From: an uncultured Shimia sp.
Lineage (GTDB): Bacteria; Pseudomonadota; Alphaproteobacteria; Rhodobacterales; Rhodobacteraceae
Direction of reading: 5' to 3'
Assembly (NCBI GenBank): GCA_937897325.1
Contig: CALCOY010000023.1
Span: 91,446 to 155,445 of the forward strand
DNA: 64,000 nucleotides
The notes below the pieces were generated by a model. The model did no database searches, was not told where the DNA came from, and was given only the letters and a program-made list of their open reading frames with translations. Of this stretch, positions 1 through 8,928 are shown one piece after another; within the stretch, counting starts at the first letter, position 1; the number at the start of each line of letters is the position of its first letter. The translations under genes and the position numbers were made by a program.

Positions 1-2
1 GT

Positions 3-644
3 GTCTGGAGCCGGGCAGAACTGGAAGGCGTCGCGGATTTTGCCAAGCGCCATGATCTGCTCCTGGTCTCGGACGAGATCCACCATGACCTGCTGATGCC
101 GGGCCAGATGCATATACCTATGGCGCATATCGATGGTATCACAGATCGGCTGATCATGATGACTGCGACGACGAAGACATTCAATATCGCGGGGTCGCAC
201 AGTGGCAATGTCATCATCGAAGACAGTGATCTACGCGCCAAATTCGCGGCACGTATGGCGGGGCTTGGCCTATCGCCCAACTCATTTGGATTGTTTATGG
301 CGACGGCAGCATACTCCGCCGATGGGGCGGCCTGGGTCGATGATCTGTGTCTTTACCTCGATGGCAATCGCCAGCTTTTTGATGCCGGTGTGAATGCTAT
401 CCCGGGACTCAAGTCGATGCAGCTCGAGGCGACGTACCTATCCTGGGTCGATTTTGCAGGGACAGGAATGGATCGGGAGGAATTCACCCGGCGGGTGGAG
501 CAGGATGCCTGCATTGCGGTCAATCACGGGCCCACATTTGGCAAGGGCGGTGGCAGTTGGCTGCGTTTCAACATCGCAACACCTCGTGCGCGGATCGAAG
601 AAGCGGTGGAGAGGCTGGAAAAAGCATTTGGTGATCTGCAATAG
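3..644 (+). CDS. PLP-dependent aminotransferase, MalY/PatB cystathionine beta-lyase type (5' end outside window)
   Basis: This is the C-terminal part of a fold-type I PLP enzyme; the frame is already open at base 3. Visible are VSDEIHHDLL, the acidic residue and surroundings that contact the PLP ring, and TATTKTFNIAGSHSG, where the Lys before TFN should form the Schiff base. The (S/T)KTFN(I/L)AG signature is typical of MalY/PatB C-S lyases, which release pyruvate, ammonia and a thiol from cystathionine or related substrates in the cytoplasm. The stop at 644 follows an ordinary C-terminal small domain, so only the N-terminus is missing. Substrate specificity cannot be read from the fragment. 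A plain class I/II aminotransferase is the alternative. Confidence 0.85.
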   Translation, partial: VWSRAELEGVADFAKRHDLLLVSDEIHHDLLMPGQMHIPMAHIDGITDRLIMMTATTKTFNIAGSHSGNVIIEDSDLRAKFAARMAGLGLSPNSFGLFMATAAYSADGAAWVDDLCLYLDGNRQLFDAGVNAIPGLKSMQLEATYLSWVDFAGTGMDREEFTRRVEQDACIAVNHGPTFGKGGGSWLRFNIATPRARIEEAVERLEKAFGDLQ

Positions 645-722
645 GTTCTAAAGATTCGGATCAAGTCGGATATACGGATCCATCTGACATAAGGACAGAA
701 CGCCTAAGACTGGAGCAGTCCT

Positions 723-1542
723 ATGCCAGATGAAGCCTTTGCCGACAATGATCCATATGACCGGAAGCTGCCGCGCCGCAGCTGTCAAAGCCAGAAGGCA
801 CAACTTCTGAAGGTTCAGCTTTAGGCGCAAGGGACAAGTCAGAAATTCGTGCTGCTCTTCGAGGGGCGCGATGCGGCAGGCAAGGCCGGTACGATCAAAC
901 GCTTTACCGAACATCTGAACCCCCGGCCGGCCGATGTCGTGGCGTTGAACAAACCCTCGAATAATTAGCGCGGCCGGCGGTACTTCAAAAGCTACGTCGA
1001 GCATTTGCCGACCGCAGGCGCGATGGTCCTCTATGACCGCTGCTGGTACAATCGTCGCGCAGGAGTGGACCGCGTGATGGGCTTCTGCGAGCCGAGCGGG
1101 TATCTTGAATTCATGCGCCAGATGCCGGGTTTCGAACGCATGCTCGTCCGCTTGGGCATCCGGATTTGCATATACTGGCCGTCCCGCAGGGTGAACAGCG
1201 CTTGCGTTTTGATAGCCGGTCCACAGATCCGTAGAAACGCTGGAAACCAAGCCCGATCGGCAAGGCCAGTTTCGACAAGTGGGACGATTATACCAAGACG
1301 AAAGAGGCGATGTTCTTTTACGGGCGCACAGCCGATGCGCCTTGGAAAATCATCAAGTCCAACGACCAGAACGCGCGCGGCTCAGTTGCCTGCACCATTT
1401 CTTCAGCAATCTGGAATATCCGGACAAGAAGAAGAATGTCGCTAAGTCATTTGATCCGTTGCTTTTGTCGCAGGCAGACGCGATCTTGCGAAAGGGGGAG
1501 CCTACCCTCGGCAAGTCCAAGCATTCCGATCAACGCATCTGA
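723..1542 (+). pseudogene. Decayed polyphosphate kinase 2 (PPK2) gene
   Basis: Pieces of a PPK2 lie in order but in different frames. [15 protein letters not shown] (Walker A) lies near 847-890. LPTAGAMVLYDRCWYNRR and GVDRVMGFCEP follow near 1005-1090, then FERMLVRLGIRI near 1130, a KWDDY-like stretch near 1280, and a C-terminal QADAILRKGEPTLGKSK ending at the 1542 stop. An in-frame TAG interrupts the N-terminus near 822, another stop follows KPSNN near 965, and several frameshifts come after. PPK2 enzymes move phosphate between polyphosphate and nucleotides; this copy should make no functional product. The gene sits where Rhodobacterales often have def beside fmt. Whether a def copy was displaced is inference. 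Confidence 0.8.
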
Positions 1543-1602
1543 TTTGCGCCCGCCCCCAGCTTTGTCCTATCTGCAAGGCGTGGCAGGTGCGAAGGGGCAG
1601 AC

Positions 1603-2511
1603 ATGCGGATCGTTTTTATGGGCACGCCGGATTTCTCCGTTCCGGTGTTGGAGGCATTGGTCGAGGCCGGCCACCAGGTGGTTTGCGTTTATTGCCAGCC
1701 ACCGCGTCCAGCGGGGCGTGGCAAGATGGACCGCGCCAGTTCGGTTCAGCAAAGGGCCGAAAGCCTCGGCCTAGAGGTTCGCCATCCGGTATCTTTGCGC
1801 AAACCGCAGCCGCAGGCCGATTTCGCGGCGTTGAATGCGGACATCGCCGTTGTGGTGGCGTATGGTTTGATCCTGCCTCAGATCATTCTGGATGCGCCCA
1901 AACGCGGATGCCTGAATGTCCACGCCTCGCTTTTGCCGCGTTGGCGCGGGGCGGCGCCTATCCACAGGGCGATCATGGCGGGCGATGATGAAACTGGCGT
2001 ATGCATCATGCAGATGGAGGCAGGCCTTGACACCGGGCCCGTCCTGATGCGGCAAGCCACCCCGATTGGGCATGGCGAAACAACCGCCGATCTTCATGAT
2101 CGACTAAGCAGGATGGGCGCGGCCCTGATTGTCGAGGCCCTTGAAAAGCTTGATGATCTGACACCTCAAGTGCAATCCAAGACGGGTGTGACCTATGCCA
2201 AAAAGATCGATAAATCGGAGGCCCGGATCGATTGGACACGCCCTGCGCCCCATGTCGATCGGCAGATCCGCGGGTTATCGCCCTTTCCCGGCGCGTGGTT
2301 CGAACTGGAGGGGGTTCGGGTTAAAGTACTTGGTTCAAGGCTGGCCGATGGGGCAGGTCCAGCGGGGCAGGTTATTGGTGAGAAACTCAGCGTGGCATGC
2401 GGCAGTGATGGCGCGGTTCAGCTGACCCGTTTGCAACGCGCCGGCAAGGGCGCGCAAGAGGCTGAGGTCTTCCTGCGCGGCATGCCGATGCGGCTGGGAA
2501 CGCAGCTTTAG
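1603..2511 (+). CDS. fmt: Methionyl-tRNA formyltransferase
   Basis: Formylates initiator Met-tRNA with 10-formyl-THF in the cytoplasm. The 302 aa length is normal for Fmt. The N-terminal Rossmann part begins [16 protein letters not shown]. The catalytic triad is visible as N105 and H107 in [16 protein letters not shown] and D143 in AGLDTGP. The C-terminal tRNA-binding OB-like domain follows from about residue 205. An RBS-like GAAGGGG lies 5 bases before the ATG. The usual partner def is absent and a PPK2 pseudogene lies upstream. The gene ends tail-to-tail with the following minus-strand gene, with overlapping stop codons. Confidence 0.97.
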   Translation: MRIVFMGTPDFSVPVLEALVEAGHQVVCVYCQPPRPAGRGKMDRASSVQQRAESLGLEVRHPVSLRKPQPQADFAALNADIAVVVAYGLILPQIILDAPKRGCLNVHASLLPRWRGAAPIHRAIMAGDDETGVCIMQMEAGLDTGPVLMRQATPIGHGETTADLHDRLSRMGAALIVEALEKLDDLTPQVQSKTGVTYAKKIDKSEARIDWTRPAPHVDRQIRGLSPFPGAWFELEGVRVKVLGSRLADGAGPAGQVIGEKLSVACGSDGAVQLTRLQRAGKGAQEAEVFLRGMPMRLGTQL

Positions 2512-2855
2512 TACCGTCTTTTGATGATGATCTTGCGGTGCGGTCGCACGTAGCGCCGGTGCGGTTTGTATTTGTGTCGCAGCGCCCCTTTGGGCGTAAC
2601 GATGGAGCCAAGCGCGGGCCTGCGCGAGCGATGCGATCGAGAGCTGTACCCATGCTGCCGCGAATAGCTGTAATGCGGCCTATGAAGCTGCCGTTCCGGG
2701 CGTAAGATGATCGTGATGTCGGCCTTGTAGATGCTGTTTGGCGTTCGATCCCCGACACTGTGCCAACTGCCTGCTGCCTGTGCCGATCCGATGCCCGCAA
2801 CAAAAAGCGCGAACGCCACGGACAGAATGATAGTGCGGTGGTGATGGGCGGACAT
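2508..2855 (-). CDS. Small basic exported protein of unknown function
   Basis: 115 residues. A Sec signal peptide is clear: [18 protein letters not shown] followed by an AQAAG cleavage-like site near residue 26-27. The mature part is very rich in His, Arg, Tyr and Ser and ends in a basic tail ([12 protein letters not shown]). The start was chosen at 2855 because GAGGAG lies 8-9 bases upstream; the frame stays open to 3116 but that extension looks non-coding. No family is recognised. The composition (RxH, SYSRxHG) suggests a periplasmic protein binding polyanions or metal, which is inference only. Confidence 0.6.
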   Translation of the reverse strand: MSAHHHRTIILSVAFALFVAGIGSAQAAGSWHSVGDRTPNSIYKADITIILRPERQLHRPHYSYSRQHGYSSRSHRSRRPALGSIVTPKGALRHKYKPHRRYVRPHRKIIIKRRY

Positions 2856-3352
2856 CGATCTCTCCTCATCCAGTTCACCTGTCAACATAGTGGGCGGATC
2901 TGCGATCAGAAGCAAACGCCGCTTCACGATCGGGTGCCCCATGCGTGAAGATCGGCTGATGCATTGTTCAGTCCAGCTCAGGGTGCGCAGATACCGGATT
3001 TCAAAGCCTCGGAGTCGCGGTTCCTCTAGCTGAAGCCAAAAAACTCCAAGAGATGGCCGCCACTTTTTTGCTTGGGGTGGGCCCAGCGGTCGCGAACCGT
3101 TGGCACGACGCGACAAATCGTGAAATGCCAGCGTTCACCTTTCACGCCATAACCGAAATGGCCGTTGGCTTGCCTACTTCGCATCTCTAACCCGCTTTCC
3201 GCATAGAGTTCTCGCGCGGTTGCCTCTTTTTGGTAGCTCGCCTTCTTAAGCTCCGCCTTTCACAAGCTGAAGACTCGTGAGCGGGTGCTTGGAAACTGCG
3301 AGGCGCTGAGGCACGCCGACGGGTTGCGGCGCGACAGTGCAAGCGTTTTCGA
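2856..3352. other. Gene-free stretch of about 500 bp
   Basis: No convincing gene, tRNA or hairpin was found between the exported basic protein and rnhA. A minus-strand frame is open over 2856-3116 but shows no family resemblance. The plus strand reads as short pieces broken by stops. It may be decayed sequence. The segment just upstream of 2855 should hold the promoter of the exported protein. Confidence 0.4.
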
Positions 3353-3814
3353 TCATGTCGTTTCGGCTTTGAACGGCTTCATTCCAGCACGTGCCAGAGC
3401 GTCGGCGCGTTCGTTTTCAGGATGGCCCGCATGACCCTTGACCCATCGCCAAGTCACTTCATGCCGCGCTTGCGCGGCGTCTAGCCGTTGCCAAAGCTCG
3501 GCATTCGCGACGGGCTTTTTCGCGGCGTTTTTCCAGCCGTTTTTCTTCCAGCCGTAAATCCAGGAGGTGATCCCGTTCTTGACGTAGTTGCTGTCGGTCA
3601 CGACAGTGATCGCACTCGGTTTGCTCAATGTTTCCAAGGCGTTGATGGCCGCTAAAAGCTCCATCCGGTTGTTTGTGGTGTCGGCCTCGCCGCCTTTGAG
3701 CTGGCGTTCCTTTACGATCACATCGCCGTTTTTGGCGATTAGCAACGCGCCCCACCCACCAGGGCCGGGATTGCCCGAACAGGCGCCGTCCGTATAGGCA
3801 AAAAGCTCAGTCAC
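3353..3814 (-). CDS. rnhA: Ribonuclease HI
   Basis: Cleaves RNA in RNA-DNA hybrids. The 153 aa length matches the family. The DEDD active site is complete: D9 in [16 protein letters not shown]52 in NRMELLAA, D74 in VVTDSNYV and D138 in ENERADALA, with the flexible-loop His in KGHAGHPEN (H128). The basic handle [14 protein letters not shown] is present. The start overlaps the 3' end of the upstream methyltransferase gene by 8 bases, so the genes from 4855 to 3353 are probably cotranscribed. Confidence 0.97.
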   Translation of the reverse strand: MTELFAYTDGACSGNPGPGGWGALLIAKNGDVIVKERQLKGGEADTTNNRMELLAAINALETLSKPSAITVVTDSNYVKNGITSWIYGWKKNGWKNAAKKPVANAELWQRLDAAQARHEVTWRWVKGHAGHPENERADALARAGMKPFKAETT

Positions 3815-4406
3815 CCTTGCGCGCCTGCATCACGATCCACGGGTCGATTGTGCCCGCAAATCCCTTGCCGCGACCGGTCCATTCCTCGATCATGGAAAGG
3901 CCCGCGTTCGCAAGGAGATCCAGCAGTTCCTTCCGGGTGACGAAGGTGTAGCGCCGCCCCAATGCGTCGCGTTCGGTATCGGTGCCGGTTTTCATCCCGA
4001 TGTGAAACACGCCGTTTGGCTTCAGGCTCTTGGCGATGGCGGCAATGTAGCGCGGCAGATCGCTGCGATCCGCATGCAGAAGACAGAAGTTAGCCCAGAT
4101 ACCGTCATAAATCGCGATGCCTTCGATCGCGTCAAAGCTTTCCTGACGTGCCTTGACCTTCGGGTGCCGGGCGGCAAGTGCGATCATTTCGGCACTGGCA
4201 TCTGTCGCGGTCACATTGTGCCCGGCGTCGGCCATGTGCGCAGCGGCGCGTCCGGGACCACAGCCCAGATCCAGCACATCCGCACCAGCAGGCAGCAGAT
4301 CAAGGAAATTTTGAAGCTGATTGTCGGGCGCGGCAGCATCCCCAATCAGGTCAGCATAGTCGGACGCACGAGCGTCGTATACAGCAAGCGTTTCACGGTC
4401 GATCAC
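3807..4406 (-). CDS. SAM-dependent methyltransferase, class I
   Basis: 199 aa. Motif I is [16 protein letters not shown] and the post-I acidic residue is in VTATDAS, both typical of Rossmann-fold methyltransferases of the UbiE/Methyltransf_11/25 type. The GTG start at 4406 was chosen because GTGA overlaps the stop of the upstream DUF3429 gene, a translational-coupling arrangement. It also gives [20 protein letters not shown], a usual N-terminus (x-YD..A..Y) for this family. The frame remains open further upstream but that part only mirrors the neighbouring gene. Substrate unknown. Confidence 0.85.
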   Translation of the reverse strand: MIDRETLAVYDARASDYADLIGDAAAPDNQLQNFLDLLPAGADVLDLGCGPGRAAAHMADAGHNVTATDASAEMIALAARHPKVKARQESFDAIEGIAIYDGIWANFCLLHADRSDLPRYIAAIAKSLKPNGVFHIGMKTGTDTERDALGRRYTFVTRKELLDLLANAGLSMIEEWTGRGKGFAGTIDPWIVMQARKGD

Positions 4407-4855
4407 AGGAAAACTCCGACTGAGAGGCAGGCAATCACGATTGCGGTCAGAAGGAGCCGCAACGACATCCACCATTTCGGCGTGAGGCCCCATTGCGAAA
4501 AAGCGAAGTCTAGAACCAAAAGGCCAAGAAAGCCAAAAATCAGGTTTGTTGCAGCGCTTGCGGGGCCGCCACCAGTCATGAAAAAGGCCCAGAGCGCGGG
4601 TATGACTGACAGCGCATAGCCGGTTGCGGCCTGCATGTCGCTTGCCTTGGTGGTAAATCCCCAAAGCACGCCCGACATAAAAGACAAAATGACTGAGCCA
4701 TAGAAAAGCTGCACATAGGGTCCCACGAAGCGCGAGCCCAGATTGGCAGCCCCCCAGGCCTGAAGGTCGTCTGACATATAGGTTGCTGCACCCCAGACAA
4801 AGGGGATCAGACCGGCCAGACCAAGGATCAGCGGGGCGGGGGGGATGCGGTTCAT
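4403..4855 (-). CDS. DUF3429-type inner membrane protein
   Basis: 150 aa with about five hydrophobic helices. The N-terminal helix reads LILGLAGLIPFVWGAA, typical of DUF3429 proteins (LGLAGLIPF). YGSVILSFMSGVLWGF and NLIFGFLGLLVLDFAFSQWGL are further conserved-looking segments. Members are small integral membrane proteins without assigned function. The ATG at 4855 follows the lysE-like gene by about 30 bases and its stop overlaps the methyltransferase start, so an operon is likely. Confidence 0.75.
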   Translation of the reverse strand: MNRIPPAPLILGLAGLIPFVWGAATYMSDDLQAWGAANLGSRFVGPYVQLFYGSVILSFMSGVLWGFTTKASDMQAATGYALSVIPALWAFFMTGGGPASAATNLIFGFLGLLVLDFAFSQWGLTPKWWMSLRLLLTAIVIACLSVGVFL

Positions 4856-4886
4856 GCGGGCAGATGGCCGGGATTGTGCAGAGGGG

Positions 4887-5504
4887 TCAAGAGGCCCGTT
4901 CGAGCGCCATCCGACCTGCAAGTGCTGCGAAGATCGCGGCAAAGCTGCGATTGAGCCAGCGCATGATCGCTTCGGACCCCAATATCCATGCCCGGGCACG
5001 TGCGGCAAAGACGCCGTAGATCACAAAGACCGCAAAAGTCATCGCCATGAACACCGCGCCAAGCAAAACCATTTCGGCGGTTGCGTTTGCGGCATTTCCA
5101 CTGAGGAAGGGTGGTAGAAGTGCCAGAAAGAACAAGGAAAGTTTGGGATTGAGGATGTTGATCAAGGCCCCGCGTCGAGCGATCCGCCAACCCGGTTCGG
5201 TGCTGGTGTTGGAGGACACGGCCAGAGCACCGCCTGACTTCAGCGCCTGCCAGGCGAGGTAGAGAAGGTAGGCAACGCCCGCGAATTTCACGATGTTAAA
5301 AAGGAGAGCGGATGTGTGCAGGATCGCCGCGACACCAAGCGTGGCGGCCAGCAGATGCGGCACGATCCCAAAAGTACATCCAAAGGCTGCCCAAAGGGCT
5401 GCTGTGCGACCGCGACCAAGGCCAAGGGCGAGCGTGTAGATGACTCCTGTGCCCGGGGCGATAACCACAACAAAGGCGGTCAGCAGAAATTGAAGAGAGA
5501 TCAT
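4887..5504 (-). CDS. LysE/RhtB family amino-acid exporter
   Basis: 205 aa inner-membrane protein with about six TM helices. The N-terminus FLLTAFVVVIAPGTGVIYTLALGLGRGR is the RhtB/LysE signature (PGP/PGTG followed by a Gly-rich loop), and ALINILNPKLSLFFLALLPPFL is the conserved second-half motif. These carriers export amino acids such as homoserine, threonine or lysine by proton exchange. It is the first gene of a run reaching rnhA. Substrate not predictable. A second LysE homologue lies at 12583. Confidence 0.85.
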   Translation of the reverse strand: MISLQFLLTAFVVVIAPGTGVIYTLALGLGRGRTAALWAAFGCTFGIVPHLLAATLGVAAILHTSALLFNIVKFAGVAYLLYLAWQALKSGGALAVSSNTSTEPGWRIARRGALINILNPKLSLFFLALLPPFLSGNAANATAEMVLLGAVFMAMTFAVFVIYGVFAARARAWILGSEAIMRWLNRSFAAIFAALAGRMALERAS

Positions 5505-5865
5505 GAAATGCGCCTTTTTGTGTTGTGCGCCGCAAGCCTACCTTCCTTGAGAGGCGCCGTCGAGGCATAGTGCGCCGCGCATTTTGGTGTGTTGTGGTCG
5601 CTTGTCCCGGCACCATAAGTTAAGGCCCAAAAATATGGGAAAACTGCGATCTGTTCGATGTCGGTATCATGTCGTTATTACGTCAGTGAAGAGGTCGGTA
5701 TGGGCGCAGTTGACACAGCGCACGGCGGTCCTGTGAGAACAGGATTAAATCCCCAAATGCTTTAGCGAACATCGTTCAAAATTTCACCGGCAGCCATTGA
5801 AAAGGATGGGCCCCACTCGCATGTTAACCTCTTGTTAACCATGTTTGTATGTGTGAGGGGCCTCG
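5505..5865. other. Intergenic region with CtrA-like site
   Basis: About 360 bp between the divergent lysE-like gene and the excalibur protein gene. It contains no open frame of note. Its right end holds the TTAA-N7-TTAA motif described separately, and it presumably carries promoters for both directions. Confidence 0.5.
5824..5838 (+). promoter_or_regulatory. CtrA-type binding site
   Basis: TTAACCTCTTGTTAA followed by CCAT is a perfect match to the CtrA full-site consensus TTAA-N7-TTAA(C), with the commonly seen TTAACCAT right half. It lies 28 bp upstream of the start of the excalibur gene, a position expected to overlap its promoter. CtrA is the cell-cycle/motility/gene-transfer-agent regulator of alphaproteobacteria. 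Binding is inferred from the motif alone. Confidence 0.55.
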
Positions 5866-6165
5866 GTGGGACGAAATTCGTTTATTGCTTTGATTACGAT
5901 CGCCGCAACTTTGATCATTGCGGTTTCCGCACGCGCGCATGAACCGGACTTTCTGGAAAATCGATCCGTTGTGTCTGCGGCGCAGAATGACAGGGTGTGT
6001 GACCCCAACTACGCGAGCGCTTGTGTGCCGGTGGCATCAGACGTCGATTGTTCCGCAGGCAGCGGCAATGGGCCTGCCTATGTGGCCGGTTCTGTACGGG
6101 TCGTCGGGCTGGATGTATATGGCCTTGACCGTGACAATGACGGTATCGGCTGCGAGCGCGACTAG
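5866..6165 (+). CDS. Secreted excalibur calcium-binding domain protein
   Basis: 99 aa from a GTG start. The signal peptide is [21 protein letters not shown], with likely cleavage after ARA near residue 24. The C-terminus [15 protein letters not shown] carries the excalibur motif (D-x-D-x-D-G-x-x-C-E), an EF-hand-like Ca-binding loop in extracellular proteins. Four cysteines in the mature part probably form disulfides in the periplasm. The gene overlaps the end of ispH tail-to-tail by 4 bases. A CtrA-like box lies directly upstream. Confidence 0.75.
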   Translation: MGRNSFIALITIAATLIIAVSARAHEPDFLENRSVVSAAQNDRVCDPNYASACVPVASDVDCSAGSGNGPAYVAGSVRVVGLDVYGLDRDNDGIGCERD

Positions 6166-7112
6166 GCAGGTTCGCGGAGGATGCGGGGCACTTTGAACTC
6201 GACGTTTTCAACAGCAGTTTCAACCATTTCAACGGTCACGTTATAGCGTGACCTGAAGGCGTCAATCACCTCGTTGATGAGAACTTCGGGTGCTGATGCG
6301 CCTGCCGTGATCCCAACGGATGTGATCCCCTCAAGTGCACGCCAGTCAATGTGGTCTGCACGCTGAACTAGCTGGGCATAGTTGCAGCCTGCGCGACTGC
6401 CGACCTCAACCAAGCGTTTGGAGTTAGATGAATTAGGTGCGCCAACCACCAGCATTGCATCACATTTTGGCGCCATTGCCTTGACTGCTTCCTGACGGTT
6501 TGTCGTGGCATAGCAGATGTCTTCCTTATGGGGGCCAACAATGTCCGGGAAGCGAGCTTGCAATGCTGCAACAATATCGGCCGTGTCATCCACAGAAAGC
6601 GTGGTCTGCGTAACAAAAGCCAACTTTTCTGGGTTACGCACACTGATTTTTTCCACATCCTCGACAGTTTCGACCAAAAGCACCTCTCCCGGCGGGAGTT
6701 GGCCCATTGTGCCGATCGTTTCGGGGTGGCCCTCATGTCCGATCATAACCATCTGCAGGCCTTTATCCGCATGTCTTTGGGCTTCGATATGCACTTTGCT
6801 GACAAGCGGACAGGTTGCATCCACATAGACCATCTCGCGATTGGCGGCCTCGGCCGGGACGTTTTTGGGCACGCCATGGGCTGAAAAGATCACAGGACGG
6901 TCATCAGGGCATTCGTCAAGTTCTTCGACAAAGACAGCGCCCTTGTCGCGTAAACCGTCGACCACGAACTTGTTATGGACGATTTCGTGGCGCACATAGA
7001 CCGGTGCGCCCCATTTCTCCAGCGCCATTTCAACGATCTTGATTGCGCGGTCGACGCCAGCGCAAAAGCCGCGCGGGGCAGCCATATAAAGTGTCAAAGG
7101 CGGTTTTGTCAT
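6162..7112 (-). CDS. ispH: 4-hydroxy-3-methylbut-2-enyl diphosphate reductase
   Basis: Last enzyme of the MEP isoprenoid pathway, reducing HMBPP to IPP and DMAPP. At 316 aa it has the usual length. The three iron-sulfur ligands are visible as C17 ([11 protein letters not shown]), C101 ([12 protein letters not shown]) and C200 ([11 protein letters not shown]). The catalytic glutamate lies in HEGHPET near residue 131. The gene stands alone and ends tail-to-tail with the excalibur gene. Confidence 0.97.
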   Translation of the reverse strand: MTKPPLTLYMAAPRGFCAGVDRAIKIVEMALEKWGAPVYVRHEIVHNKFVVDGLRDKGAVFVEELDECPDDRPVIFSAHGVPKNVPAEAANREMVYVDATCPLVSKVHIEAQRHADKGLQMVMIGHEGHPETIGTMGQLPPGEVLLVETVEDVEKISVRNPEKLAFVTQTTLSVDDTADIVAALQARFPDIVGPHKEDICYATTNRQEAVKAMAPKCDAMLVVGAPNSSNSKRLVEVGSRAGCNYAQLVQRADHIDWRALEGITSVGITAGASAPEVLINEVIDAFRSRYNVTVEMVETAVENVEFKVPRILREPA

Positions 7113-7202
7113 CCGAAACGTCCTTGGTCCTCTTGCAAAGAGGTAAGCGTTCCGGCGGGGACGGTCCAGTGTCCAATCCCCGCTGATCTGTTCCGCGCTG
7201 AT

Positions 7203-7778
7203 CTACTGGTTGTCGCTGGCCTGCACGCGGTCGCGTTCTGGCATGGGTTCGCGCGGCGGCCGACCGATCACTTCTTTGAGCTCATCAAGTTCGATGAAGT
7301 TGTCAGCCTGGCGTCGCAGTTCGTCCGAGATCATCGGCGGCTGACTGCGAATGGTCGACACAACCGAAATGCGAACGCCCTGACGTTGCAGGCTTTCGAC
7401 CAGTGGCCGAAAATCACCATCGCCCGAGAAGAGCACGATGTGATCCACCCGAGGAGCGAGTTCCATCGCATCGACCGTGAGTTCGATGTCCATGTTGCCC
7501 TTGACCTTCCGGCGTCCCATGCTGTCGGTGTATTCCTTGGCCGGTTTGGTCACCATCGAAAAGCCGTTGTAGTTGAGCCAGTCGACCAGCGGACGGATGG
7601 GCGAGTATTCATCGTTCTCCAGCAGGGCAGTGTAATAAAACGCCCTCAGAAGCTTGCCGCGCCGCATAAATTCCTGGCGCAGGAGCTTGTAGTCGATGTC
7701 GAACCCAAGCGCTTTGGCAGCGGCATAAAGGTTCGACCCGTCTATGAACAGCGCGAGCCGTTCGTCCTTATAAAACAT
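7203..7778 (-). CDS. NYN domain protein (LabA/DUF88-like putative RNase)
   Basis: 191 aa. LALFIDGSNLYAAAKALG at the N-terminus and VLFSGDGDFRPLVESLQRQG in the middle are the acidic metal-site motifs of the PIN-like NYN fold. KGNMDIELTVDAM supplies a further acidic residue. NYN proteins are predicted metal-dependent ribonucleases. The C-terminal 40 residues are polar and probably disordered. It is transcribed away from folK, with a 94-bp gap in which the divergent promoters must lie. Confidence 0.85.
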   Translation of the reverse strand: MFYKDERLALFIDGSNLYAAAKALGFDIDYKLLRQEFMRRGKLLRAFYYTALLENDEYSPIRPLVDWLNYNGFSMVTKPAKEYTDSMGRRKVKGNMDIELTVDAMELAPRVDHIVLFSGDGDFRPLVESLQRQGVRISVVSTIRSQPPMISDELRRQADNFIELDELKEVIGRPPREPMPERDRVQASDNQ

Positions 7779-7908
7779 AAAACGTCCTTCCGAAAATGTC
7801 GGAACCGCCCTTGTTTCCGTGAGTGAGTGTTCATATGGCGGTTAGACTTATCGAAAATAGGCAAATTTTGCTATGTCGCAAGTCGGATCAACACGTGAGA
7901 GCGATATA

Positions 7909-8484
7909 ATGCTGCCCAAAATCGGGGCAAATGCTCTTGTTGCCGTAGGGTCAAATCTCGCGATGGGTGAAGCTGACCTTACGGAAGCCGTCACATTATC
8001 TTTAAAGTTGTTGGCCGAACGCGAGTTGGTGATTCGGCATCGTAGCAAGATTTATCGCACGCCAGCCTTTCCAACGGGCAGCGGGCCAGACTATGTCAAC
8101 GCTGCGATTTCGTTGGAAACCAACCTGTCTGCTGAAGAGCTTATGGGGGTTCTGCACGGGGTTGAGGCCTGCTTTGGTCGGACACGGGACGCGCGCTGGG
8201 CGCCGCGAGTCATCGACCTCGACCTGATCGGGTATGGCGATGCTGTCAGGCCGGACGTCAATGGTTTTCGGGGATGGGCCGATTTGCCGGTAGGCGAACA
8301 GCAGCGCAAAATGCCCGAAGTGCTGATCCTGCCTCATCCGCGAATGCATGAAAGGGCCTTTGTTCTGGTTCCGCTGGCCGAGATCGCGCCAGACTGGCGG
8401 CACCCCGTATTCGGTAAGACGGTTGAGGAGATGCGGATGGCCCTTTCGGAAGCGGATCTGGCAGGCATTCGCCCCATGAAATAA
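7909..8484 (+). CDS. folK: 2-amino-4-hydroxy-6-hydroxymethyldihydropteridine pyrophosphokinase
   Basis: Transfers pyrophosphate from ATP to the pterin in folate synthesis. The N-terminal ALVAVGSNLAMGEADL (pterin loop) and WAPRVIDLDLIGYGD (the R-x-x-D-L-D-L Mg/ATP motif) identify HPPK. The ATG at 7909 with GAGAG 8-9 bases upstream is preferred. An in-frame ATG at 7873 would add 12 residues and has no visible RBS. The roughly 30-residue insert after GYGDAVRPDVNG resembles that of other Rhodobacterales enzymes. rpoZ follows after 72 bp. Confidence 0.93.
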   Translation: MLPKIGANALVAVGSNLAMGEADLTEAVTLSLKLLAERELVIRHRSKIYRTPAFPTGSGPDYVNAAISLETNLSAEELMGVLHGVEACFGRTRDARWAPRVIDLDLIGYGDAVRPDVNGFRGWADLPVGEQQRKMPEVLILPHPRMHERAFVLVPLAEIAPDWRHPVFGKTVEEMRMALSEADLAGIRPMK

Positions 8485-8556
8485 GGGTTGTCATTTGACC
8501 GGCGTGGGCCTAGAACGCCATCTTCTAAAGCGATTTGCACAAGGCAGGAGCATGTT

Positions 8557-8910
8557 ATGGCCCGCGTAACAGTAGAAGATTGCGTAGACAAGGTTCCCAA
8601 CAGGTTCGAGTTGGTGATGCTGGCGGCCCATCGGGCACGCGAGATCAGTGCGGGTGCGGCCATCACGGTAGATCGTGACAATGACAAGAACCCGGTCGTG
8701 TCGCTGCGCGAAATTGCTGATGAAACGCAAAGCGCTGACGAACTGCGCGAGCGGCTGATCGAATCGAACCAGTCGCAGATCGAAGTCGACGAGGCCGAGG
8801 AGGACGCGATGGCGCTTCTCATGGGGGCCGAGCAGGACAAGCCGGAAGAAGACAGCATGTCCGAAGAGATGCTGCTGCGGCAACTTATGGCGGCTCAAGG
8901 CCAGGGCTAA
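8557..8910 (+). CDS. rpoZ: DNA-directed RNA polymerase omega subunit
   Basis: 117 aa. [30 protein letters not shown] is recognisable by its parts VEDC, NRFELV and AAHRAREI, the conserved omega core that clamps the beta-prime C-terminus. [15 protein letters not shown] [14 protein letters not shown] follows. The acidic C-terminal tail is typical of alphaproteobacterial omega. The ATG at 8557 has AGGAG 6 bases upstream. The rpoZ-rsh neighbourhood is classical and ties omega to the stringent response. Confidence 0.95.
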   Translation: MARVTVEDCVDKVPNRFELVMLAAHRAREISAGAAITVDRDNDKNPVVSLREIADETQSADELRERLIESNQSQIEVDEAEEDAMALLMGAEQDKPEEDSMSEEMLLRQLMAAQGQG

Positions 8911-8928
8911 AAGGACTATGCGACCCCG

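Noticed and set aside
2856..3116. Upstream extension of the small exported protein to 202 aa
   Set aside because: The extension has no homology or RBS, and places a signal peptide internally at residue 88. The ATG at 2855 has a GAGGAG.
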